In this document: positions 34,110 to 43,340 of the stretch, in pieces
Layout: each line of letters begins with the position of its first letter
How positions within the stretch are numbered: position 1 is the stretch's first letter
Assembly: GCA_035541755.1 (NCBI GenBank)
Contig: DATKMQ010000072.1
Coordinates: 1 to 64,000 of the forward strand
Reading direction: 5' to 3'
DNA length: 64,000 nt
Origin: Syntrophorhabdaceae bacterium
GTDB lineage: Bacteria > Desulfobacterota > Syntrophorhabdia > Syntrophorhabdales > Syntrophorhabdaceae
Translations under genes and position numbers: made by a program
The notes under the pieces: model-generated
The model's database searches: none
Told to the model about the DNA's origin: nothing
What the model saw: the letters and a program-made list of their open reading frames with translations, nothing else

Positions 34110-34327
34110 CATTCCTCCTCACACATTAGGATACTGCAATATACCATATACGCCTTGAAAGACAAAATCAGCACATATCGGTGCCTACGCCCGTCCCACA
34201 TGCAGCGAAGCCATTAGAGCTTTAGAAGTATCAGGGGCGTGAGCCCGGTGAGACAACTATCGTTTGAAAATGTTCTTGGGGAATGCGGGGATACGCGTCA
34301 TCGTCCGCGCTTATTTGGCGGCGAAGC

Positions 34328-35026
34328 TCATTTTCGCCAGGCTAGGCGCTTCTCCAGCCATCGTGAGAGGCTCGTAAAGGCGTAGCAGATGATAAAATAA
34401 ATGACCGCGATAAAGAGGAAGATCTCGGTGGGATATATAATAGTGCGATTGTTGATCTGCGTGGCCACATGGGTCAGCTCCGAAACCCCGACGATAAAGG
34501 CGAGGGAGGTATCCTTTATCATGGAAACAAACTGATTCACAAAAGAAGGGATCATGTTGCGCAACCCCTGGGGAAGAACGATCAAAACCATTACCTGCCA
34601 GGGATGAAGCCCCGTGGAAAGACCCGCTTCGGTCTGCCCTTTGGGTATGCTGTCGATGCCGGCCTTTACAATCTGTGACATATAGGCGGACGTAAAAAGC
34701 GTGAGAGCCACGATGACCGTCCAGCTTTCGGAGACCGTATGGCCCATCATGGCCGGCAGGAGAAAATACATCCAGAAGATAACCATGAGTAGCGGCATAC
34801 CCCTGATAATATTGACTATAGACAGGGAGACCCATTTCACTACCCGGTTGTGCGATATGTTGAGCATCCCGAGAACCAGGCCGCCGAGGAAAGAAAGAAC
34901 GCACGCAACCACGGCGAGATACAAAGTGAGCGCAATGCCACCTAAAGCCCCGTGTGGAAAGCGACCTATAAAGAAATAGGTCAGGTTCTTCCAGATAACG
35001 GTAAAATCAAGCCCGGCGCCGCTCAT
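34328..35026 (-). CDS. Polar amino-acid ABC transporter permease (second)
   Basis: The 232-residue protein has five to six membrane helices and the EAA loop (A-G-I-D-S-I-P-K-G-Q-T-E-A-G-L-S-T-G...V-L-P-Q-G-L-R-N-M-I-P) of HisMQ-type permeases. It is the last gene of a four-gene ABC operon and starts 1 nt after the first permease. Confidence 0.95.
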   Translation of the reverse strand: MSGAGLDFTVIWKNLTYFFIGRFPHGALGGIALTLYLAVVACVLSFLGGLVLGMLNISHNRVVKWVSLSIVNIIRGMPLLMVIFWMYFLLPAMMGHTVSESWTVIVALTLFTSAYMSQIVKAGIDSIPKGQTEAGLSTGLHPWQVMVLIVLPQGLRNMIPSFVNQFVSMIKDTSLAFIVGVSELTHVATQINNRTIIYPTEIFLFIAVIYFIICYAFTSLSRWLEKRLAWRK

Positions 35027-35027
35027 C

Positions 35028-35735
35028 TTATTTAGCCTTCATGGGGGTTAGCATCTGCCTGCTGTAAAGCGTTACGAGCCCCGTAATGATAAAGGAGATC
35101 ACCACATATACGAGTGTTGCCGCTGTAAAAGCCTCAAAGCCTTTAAAGGTATAGCTTTCTATCTGCCGCGCCTGATAGGTCAGTTCCACGACACCAATCG
35201 TCATTGCGAGGGAAGAGTTCTTTGTGAGATTGAGGAACTGATTGATGAGCGGCGGTATGGTGAGTCTCACCGCCTGGGGCAGGATGATGTATTGCATGGA
35301 ACGTAAATAGGAGAATCCCGAGCTCCTGGCCGCCTCCATCTGCTCCTTCGGGATCGAACGCACGCCCGATCTGATGTCTTCCGCGATAAAGGCTGATGTA
35401 TAAATCGTGAGCGCGATGACGGCGGCGGAGAATTCGAAGTTCATGTTGTTGAGCCAGTCGTTTACGGCCGTGGGGAGTAACTTGTATGACCCGAAGTACC
35501 AGAAGAATATCTGCACGAGGAGCGGGGTATTGCGGAAAAACTCGAGATACCCGTGCGCGAACCAGCGGATCGGTCGCACGTTGCTCATGCGCATGACCGC
35601 GATGAGCAAGCCTAAGACGAAGGCGAGCACAATGGAAACCGCCGAAAGCTCAAAGGTGGTTTTGATGCCTGTGAGGAGCCAATCGGCGTACTTCCCGGAT
35701 GTTACGATCGACCAGTCGAAGTGATAATTGAACAA
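35028..35735 (-). CDS. Polar amino-acid ABC transporter permease (first)
   Basis: The 235-residue permease has the EAA loop S-G-V-R-S-I-P-K-E-Q-M-E-A-A-R-S-S-G with I-L-P-Q-A-V-R-L-T-I-P-P, and hydrophobic helices typical of the GltJ/GlnP class. It should pair with the downstream permease as a heterodimeric channel. Confidence 0.95.
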   Translation of the reverse strand: MFNYHFDWSIVTSGKYADWLLTGIKTTFELSAVSIVLAFVLGLLIAVMRMSNVRPIRWFAHGYLEFFRNTPLLVQIFFWYFGSYKLLPTAVNDWLNNMNFEFSAAVIALTIYTSAFIAEDIRSGVRSIPKEQMEAARSSGFSYLRSMQYIILPQAVRLTIPPLINQFLNLTKNSSLAMTIGVVELTYQARQIESYTFKGFEAFTAATLVYVVISFIITGLVTLYSRQMLTPMKAK

Positions 35736-35813
35736 CGAGAGTAGACCTCGCGCGGATGTATTTATGGAGTATCGGGCTTTTGTAGCGCCGCCCGATACTC
35801 CATGCCTGTTTGT

Positions 35814-36632
35814 TTATCTGTCGGCCGTAATCTTAAAATTACCCCTCTGCATTGGTGTGGCCGAATTCGGTCCGAACCATTTGTCGAATATCCTCTTGGC
35901 CTCGCCGCTCTTCTCCATGTCTAGCAGGGTCTGGTTCACGAAGGCGACGAAATTCTTGTCTCCCTTGCGCATGCCCAGACCGTACGGTTCATCGGAGATC
36001 TGGATATTGGGGATTTCGTACTGATCTTTATTAGGTGCGTGGGCAAGCAGTTCGGCGAGAATCGACTCGTCCGTCGTTACGGCGAATACTTTGCCCTGCT
36101 GCAGGGCGAGTAGCGCCTGAGGGTAATCGTCAAAGGAGAGGACTGTGGCTTTGGGTAACGCCTTGGCTGCATTCTGCTCGGAGGTGGACCCTTTGGCGGT
36201 GCCTATCCTTTTTCCGTCAAGGTCGGCAAGAGATTTCACCGATCCCTTTTTCACGATGAACTTCTGGCCGGTGAGGAAATAGGTATAGCTGAAGTCAATC
36301 TGTTTGGCCCGTTCCTCGTTCTTTGTCATGGTCGCGGCGATGATATCGATATTACCTTCGGTCAACTGCGGCATGCGGGTTGACGATGTGACCGGTTTCA
36401 ATTCAAGCTTGACGCCGAGTTTATTGGCGATAGCTCTCACGAAATCCACATCGTAGCCAACGATCTCACGGGTTTTCTCATCAACGAAGCCGAATCCGGG
36501 CGTTGAGTCCTTGACTCCGGCCACGAGCACGCCTTTCTTCTTGGCGGTATCGAGCGTATCTGCTGCGAATACAGTCCCGTACAGACCGGCCAGGAGTAAC
36601 AGTGCACACATCATTACGGCAAATCTTTTCAT
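35814..36632 (-). CDS. Periplasmic amino-acid-binding protein of the ABC transporter
   Basis: The 272-residue protein has a signal peptide (F-A-V-M-M-C-A-L-L-L-L-A-G-L, cleavage near V-F-A-A-D). It has the family 3 solute-binding signature G-F-G-F-V-D-E-K-T-R-E-I-V-G-Y-D-V-D-F-V-R-A-I-A. Similarity of this block to GltI/glutamate-aspartate binders is suggestive, but specificity is not certain. It lies between the ATPase and permease genes. Confidence 0.94.
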   Translation of the reverse strand: MKRFAVMMCALLLLAGLYGTVFAADTLDTAKKKGVLVAGVKDSTPGFGFVDEKTREIVGYDVDFVRAIANKLGVKLELKPVTSSTRMPQLTEGNIDIIAATMTKNEERAKQIDFSYTYFLTGQKFIVKKGSVKSLADLDGKRIGTAKGSTSEQNAAKALPKATVLSFDDYPQALLALQQGKVFAVTTDESILAELLAHAPNKDQYEIPNIQISDEPYGLGMRKGDKNFVAFVNQTLLDMEKSGEAKRIFDKWFGPNSATPMQRGNFKITADR

Positions 36633-36652
36633 GGTCTTCCTCCTTCTTAATA

Positions 36653-37387
36653 TTAGTGCATGGGTGAAAGCACTTCTTTTAAGAACTGCTTAGCCCTTTC
36701 ATGCTTGGGGTTCTTGAAAAACTCTTCAGGGTGGGCCTCTTCGAGCACCTCGCCTTCGTCCATAAATATCACCCTGTCCGAGACCTCGCGGGCAAAGCCC
36801 ATTTCATGCGTCACCACCATCATGGTCATACCCGACTGGGCAAGGTCCTTCATAACGAGGAGCACCTCGCCGATCATCTCCGGATCGAGTGCCGATGTTG
36901 GTTCGTCAAAAAGCATAATCCGTGGTTTCATGGCAAGCGCACGGGCGATCGCGACCCTCTGCTGTTGTCCACCGGAAAGCTGCGTGGGGTACGAGTTCTT
37001 TTTTTCTCCCAGGCCCACGCGTTCCAACAGAGCCATTGCCTGATCTTCCGCGTCCCTGCGGTTCATTTTGCGAATCTTTGTGGGTGCGAGGGTAACATTC
37101 TTCAATACGGAGATGTGGGGGTAAAGGTTGAACTGCTGAAAGACCATGCCGATCTCGGCCCTGAGTTTGTTGATATCGGCCTTTTTGTCTGAAAGGTCTA
37201 CGCTGTCTACAACGAGGGTGCCCCTGTCGATAGGCTCCAATTTGTTAATGGTGCGGATGAGCGTTGATTTCCCCGAGCCTGAGGGCCCGCACACAACCAC
37301 TACCTCTCCCTGGTTCACGTGGAGGTTGATATTTTTGAGAACGTGGAGGTCCTTGAACCACTTGTGGACCCCCTTAAATGTTATCAT
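36653..37387 (-). CDS. ATP-binding subunit of the polar amino-acid ABC transporter
   Basis: The 244-residue ATPase shows Walker A G-P-S-G-S-G-K-S, the ABC signature [14 protein letters not shown] and Walker [13 protein letters not shown], in the GlnQ/GltL pattern. It is the first gene of the operon. The gap behind it (37388-37728) holds no gene; see the direct repeat there. Confidence 0.96.
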   Translation of the reverse strand: MITFKGVHKWFKDLHVLKNINLHVNQGEVVVVCGPSGSGKSTLIRTINKLEPIDRGTLVVDSVDLSDKKADINKLRAEIGMVFQQFNLYPHISVLKNVTLAPTKIRKMNRRDAEDQAMALLERVGLGEKKNSYPTQLSGGQQQRVAIARALAMKPRIMLFDEPTSALDPEMIGEVLLVMKDLAQSGMTMMVVTHEMGFAREVSDRVIFMDEGEVLEEAHPEEFFKNPKHERAKQFLKEVLSPMH

Positions 37388-37619
37388 TCATCGCTCCAGC
37401 AGCCGTTTTGGTCCATGCTATATACTGAGTGTGTATCAGCAGTATGAGACAGTATACCCTACTCAATCGATACAATCAACACTGGCCTCCACTCTTTTTT
37501 CAAAATATGGGTGTGTTGACTGACAAAAGCTGGACGTGACAGGCTTTCGCAATAGATTTATCGGGTTAGACCTCGATCCGTCTTGAACTGTGTGCATGGA
37601 TCGCACCTTAAGCTCGCGC

Positions 37620-37725
37620 GAGGGGGCTGATGACGAGCCTGTTTTGAATACTCTCTTAGCTCATTCTTGAGCGAGACGGGGAGGCTCCATACGGCTTCGC
37701 CGTTGGAGGGGGCTGATGACGAGCC
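37620..37725. repeat. Two exact 20-bp direct repeats, 66 bp apart
   Basis: GAGGGGGCTGATGACGAGCC occurs at 37620-37639 and 37706-37725. Each copy can fold as GGGGCT...AGCCC, and the second does so fully with the following CC. The second copy lies just behind the stop codon of the HAD gene and could act as a 3' hairpin; the spacer carries no gene. Confidence 0.8.
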
Positions 37726-37728
37726 CCT

Positions 37729-38364
37729 TTAAATGACCTCAAGCACGCCCCGTATGTCGTCGATGATGTAAGTGGCGCCCGCCTCCTCAAAAGCCGCCCT
37801 TTCGGTTCTGCCCGTGAGTACGCCCGCGGTTTTCACGTTGAGAGCGCGACCCGCCGCGATATCGGTCGGGTGGTCTCCGACGACGAGCGCATATTCAGGG
37901 GCAACATGGAGAAGGTCGAGCGCGCGCGTTACGTGAGCCGGGTCCGGTTTTACCTCGCGGATATCCTCGCGGGTAACCGCCACATCTATGTAGGCGTCCA
38001 TATCAGGAAAGACCTGTCTCAATACGGCACGGCAGGTTCTCGTAATGATGCCGGTTCTCAATGTTCTTCGTTTGAGCTCTCTGAGGAGGCCCCTGGTATA
38101 GGGAAAGACATCCTTTCCCTGGGAGGCGTAAAGCTCAAGTGATGCCAGCCGTTCAAAGGCCCCCTTCTGGAAATTGGGACCTCGCTCGCCCATATTTTCC
38201 GCCAGCTTGTATATGGTTTCCACGATATACTGTTTTCGCGAGGCCTCTATGAGTTCCGGGGAAACATGTTGCAGGGCGAAGTTGAGGATCTCTCTGTTCA
38301 GGTGGCCGAAATCGAGCGTCAACTCGGTTAAGGTTCCGTCAAAATCAAAGATAACTGCTTTCAT
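37729..38364 (-). CDS. HAD-superfamily phosphatase (phosphoglycolate phosphatase-like)
   Basis: The 211-residue protein begins with the HAD motif I F-D-F-D-G-T-L-T-E-L. It has motif II-like T-G-I-I-T-R-T and motif III/IV K-P-D-P-A-H-V...V-V-G-D-H-P-T-D-I-A-A-G-R. The cap region is of the small helical subclass. The substrate is unknown. Confidence 0.9.
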   Translation of the reverse strand: MKAVIFDFDGTLTELTLDFGHLNREILNFALQHVSPELIEASRKQYIVETIYKLAENMGERGPNFQKGAFERLASLELYASQGKDVFPYTRGLLRELKRRTLRTGIITRTCRAVLRQVFPDMDAYIDVAVTREDIREVKPDPAHVTRALDLLHVAPEYALVVGDHPTDIAAGRALNVKTAGVLTGRTERAAFEEAGATYIIDDIRGVLEVI

Positions 38365-38391
38365 GGAAGATATTTTGTCTCACGGCTCCAC

Positions 38392-38422
38392 AAAAAATGG
38401 GGTGAACGGGAAAGACCCCATT
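38392..38422 (-). terminator. Terminator of serA
   Basis: On the minus strand AATGGGGT pairs with ACCCCATT across an 11-nt loop and is followed by TTTT. It lies about 35 nt after the serA stop, between serA and the HAD gene. A further CCCCATT unit gives an alternative pairing. Confidence 0.65.
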
Positions 38423-38458
38423 GACCCCATTTATGGTCCCTTTTTATGGGCCGGTCCT

Positions 38459-40057
38459 TTACGGCAGATCGATCCTTTTTGCCGAAATTACGTTGGGCAA
38501 CGCCTGAATCTCCTTTATCACGCTGTCTTCCACTTCCTTGTCCACGTCGAGCAGGGAGATGGCAAGCCCTCCTGTGGCCTCTCTTCCGAAATGCATGCCG
38601 CCGATGTTGATGCCCCGCATGTAAAATACGTTGGCAATGCTCGCTATGACACCGGGTTTGTCATGGTTGTACACGAACAGCATATTGCCACCGGCAAGAT
38701 CGGCCTCAAGGTAGATATTGTTGATTTTAATGAGCCGCGGTTCTTTCTTGCCGAAGAGCGTTCCCTGGACGGTGTTCTCATCCTTTTCGCCTTTTACGGT
38801 TATGGTGACGAGCGAGGTGAAATCATACTGTTCTGCTATCTTCACTTCTTTAACCGTGATACCCCGCTTCTTCGCCGCGAGCGGAGCGTTCACGTAATTC
38901 ACCCCACTCATCTGGGGAGTGAGGACGTTCTTTAAGATACCCTGGGTGAGTACTTTTGTGTCCATCTCGGAAATTTCACCCATATACTGGATCTGTATCT
39001 GCTGAATGGGGAATTCCGTTATGGCCGACACAACGGTTCCAAGGTTTTCAGAAAGCTTGAGATAAGGGCCGATCTGTTTGGCCACTTCCAGCGAGACGGA
39101 GGGCACGTTGACGCTATTTTTGATAACCCCGTAAAAGAAGAATTCGACGAACTGGTTTGCTATGTCTATGGCGACCTTGTCCTGGGCCTCCACGGTAGAG
39201 GCGCCGAGATGGGGGGTACACACGGTTTTCGGCGAAAGCACGAGCGGATCATCCTTGGCAGGGGGTTCTTCATCAAAAACATCGAGGGCTGCAAAACCCA
39301 CCTGTCCGCTCTCAAGGCCTGCCAGAAGGTCTTTTGCGTTTACGATAGGGCCCCGGGCCACATTGATGATGATGGCGCCCTTTTTCATCTTGGCGATGGC
39401 ATCTTTGTTGATTAAGTCCCTCGTGTCTTTTACGAGAGGCACGTGGATTGCGATAAAGTCGCTCTCTTTGAGGAGCGTATCGAAATCGACAAGTCCGATC
39501 CCTTTGCTCGCCGCGAATTCTTTCGACACAAAGAGGTCATAAGCAATGACATGCATGCCGAGCGCAAGCGCTTTTTCGGCCACCAGGGCGCCAATGTTGC
39601 CGATTCCTATGACGCCTAAGGTTTTGTCGTACAGCTCGATCCCCATGAGGGCCTTCTTTTCCCATTTGCCCTCTTTCATGGTCTTGTCGGCGTAAGCAAT
39701 CTTACGGGCTGCCGCGAACATAAGGGCGATGCTGTGTTCGGCTGCGGCCAGGGCATTTCCCTGGGGCGTGTTCATGACGATAATGCCTTTTTCTGTGGCT
39801 GCGGCCACGTCGACATTATCGACCCCTATGCCGGCCCTGCCTATTATGCGCAATCTGTTTCCCTTCTCGATGATCTCTTTTGTGGCTTTGGTGGCGCTCC
39901 TGACGATGAGCGCGTCGTAGTCACCGATGATAGCCTGCAGTTCCTCAGATTTGAGCCCGGTTTTCACGTCCACGACAAGGCTATTCGACTTTAGTATCCC
40001 TATCGCACTTTCGGACATCTGATCCGCTATGAGTACTTTTATCTCTTGTCCTTTCAC
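38459..40057 (-). CDS. serA: D-3-phosphoglycerate dehydrogenase
   Basis: The 532-residue protein is the long form: substrate and NAD-binding domains (G-R-A-G-I-G-V-D-N-V-D-V-A-A-A-T; G-V-I-G-I-G-N-I-G; catalytic H-L-G-A-S-T-V-E-A), an intervening ASB domain and a C-terminal ACT domain (N-H-D-K-P-G-V-I-A-S-I-A-N-V-F). It makes 3-phosphohydroxypyruvate, the first step of serine synthesis, and the ACT domain usually mediates serine feedback. The GTG start has only a weak ribosome site. The gap 40058-40333 shows no gene. Confidence 0.96.
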   Translation of the reverse strand: MKGQEIKVLIADQMSESAIGILKSNSLVVDVKTGLKSEELQAIIGDYDALIVRSATKATKEIIEKGNRLRIIGRAGIGVDNVDVAAATEKGIIVMNTPQGNALAAAEHSIALMFAAARKIAYADKTMKEGKWEKKALMGIELYDKTLGVIGIGNIGALVAEKALALGMHVIAYDLFVSKEFAASKGIGLVDFDTLLKESDFIAIHVPLVKDTRDLINKDAIAKMKKGAIIINVARGPIVNAKDLLAGLESGQVGFAALDVFDEEPPAKDDPLVLSPKTVCTPHLGASTVEAQDKVAIDIANQFVEFFFYGVIKNSVNVPSVSLEVAKQIGPYLKLSENLGTVVSAITEFPIQQIQIQYMGEISEMDTKVLTQGILKNVLTPQMSGVNYVNAPLAAKKRGITVKEVKIAEQYDFTSLVTITVKGEKDENTVQGTLFGKKEPRLIKINNIYLEADLAGGNMLFVYNHDKPGVIASIANVFYMRGINIGGMHFGREATGGLAISLLDVDKEVEDSVIKEIQALPNVISAKRIDLP

Positions 40058-40333
40058 TCTTGTACCCCCGAAAAAAGTTTATATATCTTTCAAGCTACCA
40101 ACTGCTCCGGCTACGCCCTTGCCTCTCGAACTTGTAACCCAAATCCTTGAAGTTGAATTCGAGGGCGATTTTGATGTTACTTTCTACCAAATTACCACGA
40201 AAAACGTCAAGTAAAATGATCATTAGAAAAAGCCCCGGTTTTTGTGTTATATTTCACCGATACGGCAAAGTTGCACCTGTTATGCGTAAGGGATGTTCCT
40301 GGCCGATAGCACCGCGAAAAGGATAGACGCACC

Positions 40334-40717
40334 GTGATCGAACTGAACGTCAGGACCTCTAAAAGAATTGAGGCAATCAACATCACGGGTCAGGTCGCTC
40401 ACGCAGTGGGAGGCAGACAAGGGTCTCTACTCCATGTTTACACGCCTCACACGACCTGTGGTCTTCTCATCAATGAGCAGGCCGATCCGGACGTGATCAA
40501 GGACATTCTCGCCGCCCCTGAGAGAGTGGCGCCGGCGAATCACCCATACCGGCATAGCGAAGGAAATTCCGATGCCCACATTAAATCGGTACTCACAGGC
40601 GCATCGGTCTCAATCCCTTTTTCCCAGGGCGCACCACGGCTTGGAACCTGGCAGGGGATATTTTTTATGGAATTTGACGGGCCGAGAGATCGGCGAATAA
40701 TCGTTACGCTTATGTAA
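40334..40717 (+). CDS. yjbQ: YjbQ/UPF0047-family protein
   Basis: The 127-residue protein has the family block Y-T-P-H-T-T-C-G-L-L-I-N-E and R-H-S-E-G-N-S-D-A-H-I-K-S, then G-T-W-Q-G-I-F-F-M-E-F-D-G-P-R. These are conserved His/Asp clusters of UPF0047. Some members complement thiamine phosphate synthase mutants weakly; the true role is unknown. Confidence 0.93.
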   Translation: MIELNVRTSKRIEAINITGQVAHAVGGRQGSLLHVYTPHTTCGLLINEQADPDVIKDILAAPERVAPANHPYRHSEGNSDAHIKSVLTGASVSIPFSQGAPRLGTWQGIFFMEFDGPRDRRIIVTLM

Positions 40718-40743
40718 ATTGTATGAAAGAGACGGAGGTATCC

Positions 40744-41205
40744 ATGAACATGGCCATGTCGCGATGCAGGATCCTGATATGCATCCTTCTCATTATGTTG
40801 GTCGCCATTCCATTATACGCAAAGGATGACAAGATAAACCCCAAAGAGCCGGGCGCTTACATCAAGACGAGCCAGGGTCTCAAAAGGCTGCTACCCAATA
40901 TCGTCTTTGATGAAGAAGGGCTCATCTACGTCGAAGCCAATAACCCCGTCCATTTTCTTTTGAAAGATGTGCAATATTTCGTCTTTTCCGGCAAATACGA
41001 CTTCAAGGTGCTTACCCTGAACCCCATGCGATTTCTCGGACCTTCGCCGCTGGGTAAACCAAGACTCGCGTTCGGGAAGAATGTTGATTTCGATATCAAA
41101 CAGATAGGGCCGGACCTCTATACCATTAAGCCCAAGGGCCTTCTGGGCAGGGGCTACTTCAGCCTCTGGATCAACGAAACAGCCTGGGATTTTATTCTCG
41201 ACTGA
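40744..41205 (+). CDS. Exported protein of unknown function
   Basis: The 153-residue protein has a signal peptide (R-I-L-I-C-I-L-L-I-M-L-V-A-I-P-L-Y-A) followed by D-D-K-I-N-P-K-E-P-G-A-Y-I-K-T. The mature part is beta-rich with no cysteine and I do not recognise it. The ATG at 40744 has GGAGG 5 nt upstream. It lies close behind yjbQ and may be cotranscribed. Confidence 0.75.
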   Translation: MNMAMSRCRILICILLIMLVAIPLYAKDDKINPKEPGAYIKTSQGLKRLLPNIVFDEEGLIYVEANNPVHFLLKDVQYFVFSGKYDFKVLTLNPMRFLGPSPLGKPRLAFGKNVDFDIKQIGPDLYTIKPKGLLGRGYFSLWINETAWDFILD

Positions 41206-41223
41206 ATCGATCCTGCCGCCGCC

Positions 41224-41805
41224 TTATCCGCCTATGTGTTCTTTCTGATCAGGGGAGGAATCTTCGGTGATCTGGGGTGTTTTGATCATCCGGGAGGTGT
41301 CGTACCCCTTTGCAGCCAGGCTCTTCAGAAGGAGTTGGTAAAGTCCATCATCCATCTCAGGTCTGCGGGACAATATCCAAAGGTAATTCCTGCGGGGATT
41401 GCCCACAACGGCGTATTCATAATCTTTGCCCAGGTCGATAATCCAGTACTTGCCATAAAAGGGCCAGAAGAAGCTGACCTTCAGCCTGGCGTTGGTCTTT
41501 TTATCCACCACCCTGGCTATGCCCCTCACCGTCTTCACACGTCCATCAAAGCTATTGAGCCGGCACGCGTTGATTATCTCCACCCTGCCGTCCTGCCGCA
41601 AATTGTACTTAGCCCTCGCCGCAACACAGCCCTCCTCGAAACGGGTGGGGAGGCGTGCGATCTCATACCATGTGCCCATGTATCTGGCAAGGTCGACCTC
41701 CGGCACCACCGTAAGGGGCGAAACGTTAGGCCACAGCCTCATGATTGGAAGGGCCAAAGGCATGAGAAAGGTTGCCCAGGCCGCGACCAGGGCATTTAGC
41801 CTCAT
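41224..41805 (-). CDS. Bacterial lipocalin (Blc-like)
   Basis: The 193-residue protein has an N-terminal hydrophobic segment. Lipocalin motif 1 follows, Y-M-G-T-W-Y-E-I-A-R-L-P-T-R-F-E-E-G-C, and then W-I-I-D-L-G-K-D-Y-E-Y-A-V-V-G-N-P and L-W-I-L-S-R-R-P, as in Blc. There is no obvious lipobox, so it may be periplasmic or N-terminally anchored instead of a lipoprotein. Its start overlaps the upstream stop by 4 nt. Confidence 0.92.
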   Translation of the reverse strand: MRLNALVAAWATFLMPLALPIMRLWPNVSPLTVVPEVDLARYMGTWYEIARLPTRFEEGCVAARAKYNLRQDGRVEIINACRLNSFDGRVKTVRGIARVVDKKTNARLKVSFFWPFYGKYWIIDLGKDYEYAVVGNPRRNYLWILSRRPEMDDGLYQLLLKSLAAKGYDTSRMIKTPQITEDSSPDQKEHIGG

Positions 41806-42254
41806 TCCTGGTCACCCATGCATATCACCTCAGTATTTTCAAACTTGCTTACGATATACCTCTCCACCTCTATTTTGAAAAGGGCGGTATCGGACGAGGA
41901 AGCAAACGACTCCAACTGGGGGTGCTTGCCGATATAAGAGCCAAGCGAATTTAGCCTCTCCTCTCCGCCCAACTCGCGCGCCAGACCGATCGCAGTGACC
42001 GCGGTTGCCTCCTGTGTGTCACCCGCTTTGTTGGTTCTGTCATCAACGAGCATAGCCACTTTCAGTTCCGCCGACAGGTTTGCATATTTTCGGGTAGCCC
42101 GAGGCGTTGCGAAGACAAGACACCGGAGGTCATCGGTCGCTGTGAAGCAGACCAGGTTTGAATACGGCTGGTTTCCATCGCGGGTTGAAAGGACGGCCAG
42201 GTTCTGATCGTCAAGAATGTTCTTCACCGTCTGAATCAGCGCTAAACGTTCCAT
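41802..42254 (-). CDS. Pyridoxamine 5'-phosphate oxidase-like FMN-binding protein
   Basis: The 150-residue split-barrel protein has L-A-V-L-S-T-R-D-G-N-Q-P-Y-S-N-L-V-C-F at the N-terminus and R-K-Y-A-N-L-S-A-E-L-K-V-A-M-L-V-D-D-R, typical of the PPOX-like FMN/F420/heme-binding family. The ligand is unknown. It forms a two-gene unit with the lipocalin. Confidence 0.85.
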   Translation of the reverse strand: MERLALIQTVKNILDDQNLAVLSTRDGNQPYSNLVCFTATDDLRCLVFATPRATRKYANLSAELKVAMLVDDRTNKAGDTQEATAVTAIGLARELGGEERLNSLGSYIGKHPQLESFASSSDTALFKIEVERYIVSKFENTEVICMGDQE

Positions 42255-42824
42255 GGCTTTCTCCTTTTCAACTCCCTGATTTGAATACGATACACTTCAG
42301 AAGCAGCGTCCATGTATTATGAATGATGACCCTCCACCGGCCTCTACCGTCGGTACTCATAACATCTTTGGCTCAAAAGCTGTGCTCCCATCTATTCCAG
42401 GTAGAACTCTATTCGATCCCGCCTTAGTCATCTCAAAGGAAGCGCGCGAACTCGGAAAGGAAGGTTACGGACACCTTTATGCCACTATACTCGCCAGAGC
42501 CTCTTCTATATGGGGATATTTAAAAGTAAACCCGCTACCGATCAGCCGGCGAGGCACGACCCTCTGGCCCTTTAATATAACCGTTATTCACAGGAAAGAT
42601 TGTTAAAGATAGGACTTGACCATTCGGACGGTATCCGGTCATCTAAGAACTTCTTCCTGAACTAAACGAAATTGGTTCTTGTTTGAATATTGTAGCTTCC
42701 ACGTGGCAATCGCCAGTATTTTCTATATTGCTTTTTCTATAAGGCAAGGATATGATTTAAACAAAATCAGAAACTGCGAACTTTAGTATACTGAATTGTC
42801 AAGCTCATGAAACAGGAGGGGTGA
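42255..42824. other. Intergenic region, left margin of the probable island
   Basis: An open frame on the plus strand (42319-42606, 95 codons) has no ribosome site and no recognisable features, so I treat it as non-coding with low certainty. From about 42600 the sequence becomes more AT-rich. I found no copy of the tRNA-Cys 3' end that would mark the island's other end. Confidence 0.4.
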
Positions 42825-43267
42825 ATGAAGACTTTGATAATTGCAACGGTCCTTGTTCTGTCTATCTTGCTTCCTGCCGCCTATGCAGATGAAGCGTCTC
42901 AGAAAGCAATCACGGAAGACCTACTGCAGATCATAAGCCCAATGGTGAGAATTATATGTGGATAGCCGAGAAGAGGCCCGATGGCTCGTACAAGGTTCGC
43001 TTCCGAAACATACCTCCGTCGGACAAAAGAGAAGATAAGGTGGAAGTTGGCGAGTGGGGCGTTTCCGGGGACATTCTCTTCGAGATCTACAAGGCTGATC
43101 TCATAGACAATAGAACCATTCCTGCAGATGCAACAGATCCGATCAACAGAGACGCTTACAGGATTCTGAAGCTCACCGATAATGAATTTGAGTATGAAGA
43201 TCTCGATTCCTGGCAAAGGTACTCCGCAAAGAAAGTAGCCGCTGATTTTGTCTTTCCGGATAAGTAG
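42825..43267 (+). pseudogene. Small exported protein gene with an apparent -1 frameshift
   Basis: ATG 42825 (behind AGGAGGGG) starts a clear signal peptide (MKTLIIATVLVLSILLPAAYA-D). It continues in frame to I-I-S-P-M-V-R and stops at 42960. Inserting one base near 42938-42942 would give I-S-P-N-G-E-N-Y-M-W-I-A-E-K-R-P-D-G-S-Y, which continues without interruption to the stop at 43267. One nucleotide therefore seems to be missing, by mutation or sequencing error. The full product would be about 147 residues; the family is not recognised. Confidence 0.72.
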
Positions 43268-43340
43268 TTGTACAGGCGTTTGGTGCTGCAGACCTCTAAC
43301 AGCAGCGGCTGATTCGGGCGGTAGGACCACGAAGGAGAAT

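Noticed and set aside
40029-40214. A 61-codon frame upstream of yjbQ
   Set aside because: It overlaps the start of serA on the other strand and has no ribosome site or recognisable features.
42319-42606. A 95-codon open frame in the gap before the island
   Set aside because: No ribosome site, no signal peptide or motif and odd composition; treated as non-coding, with low certainty.
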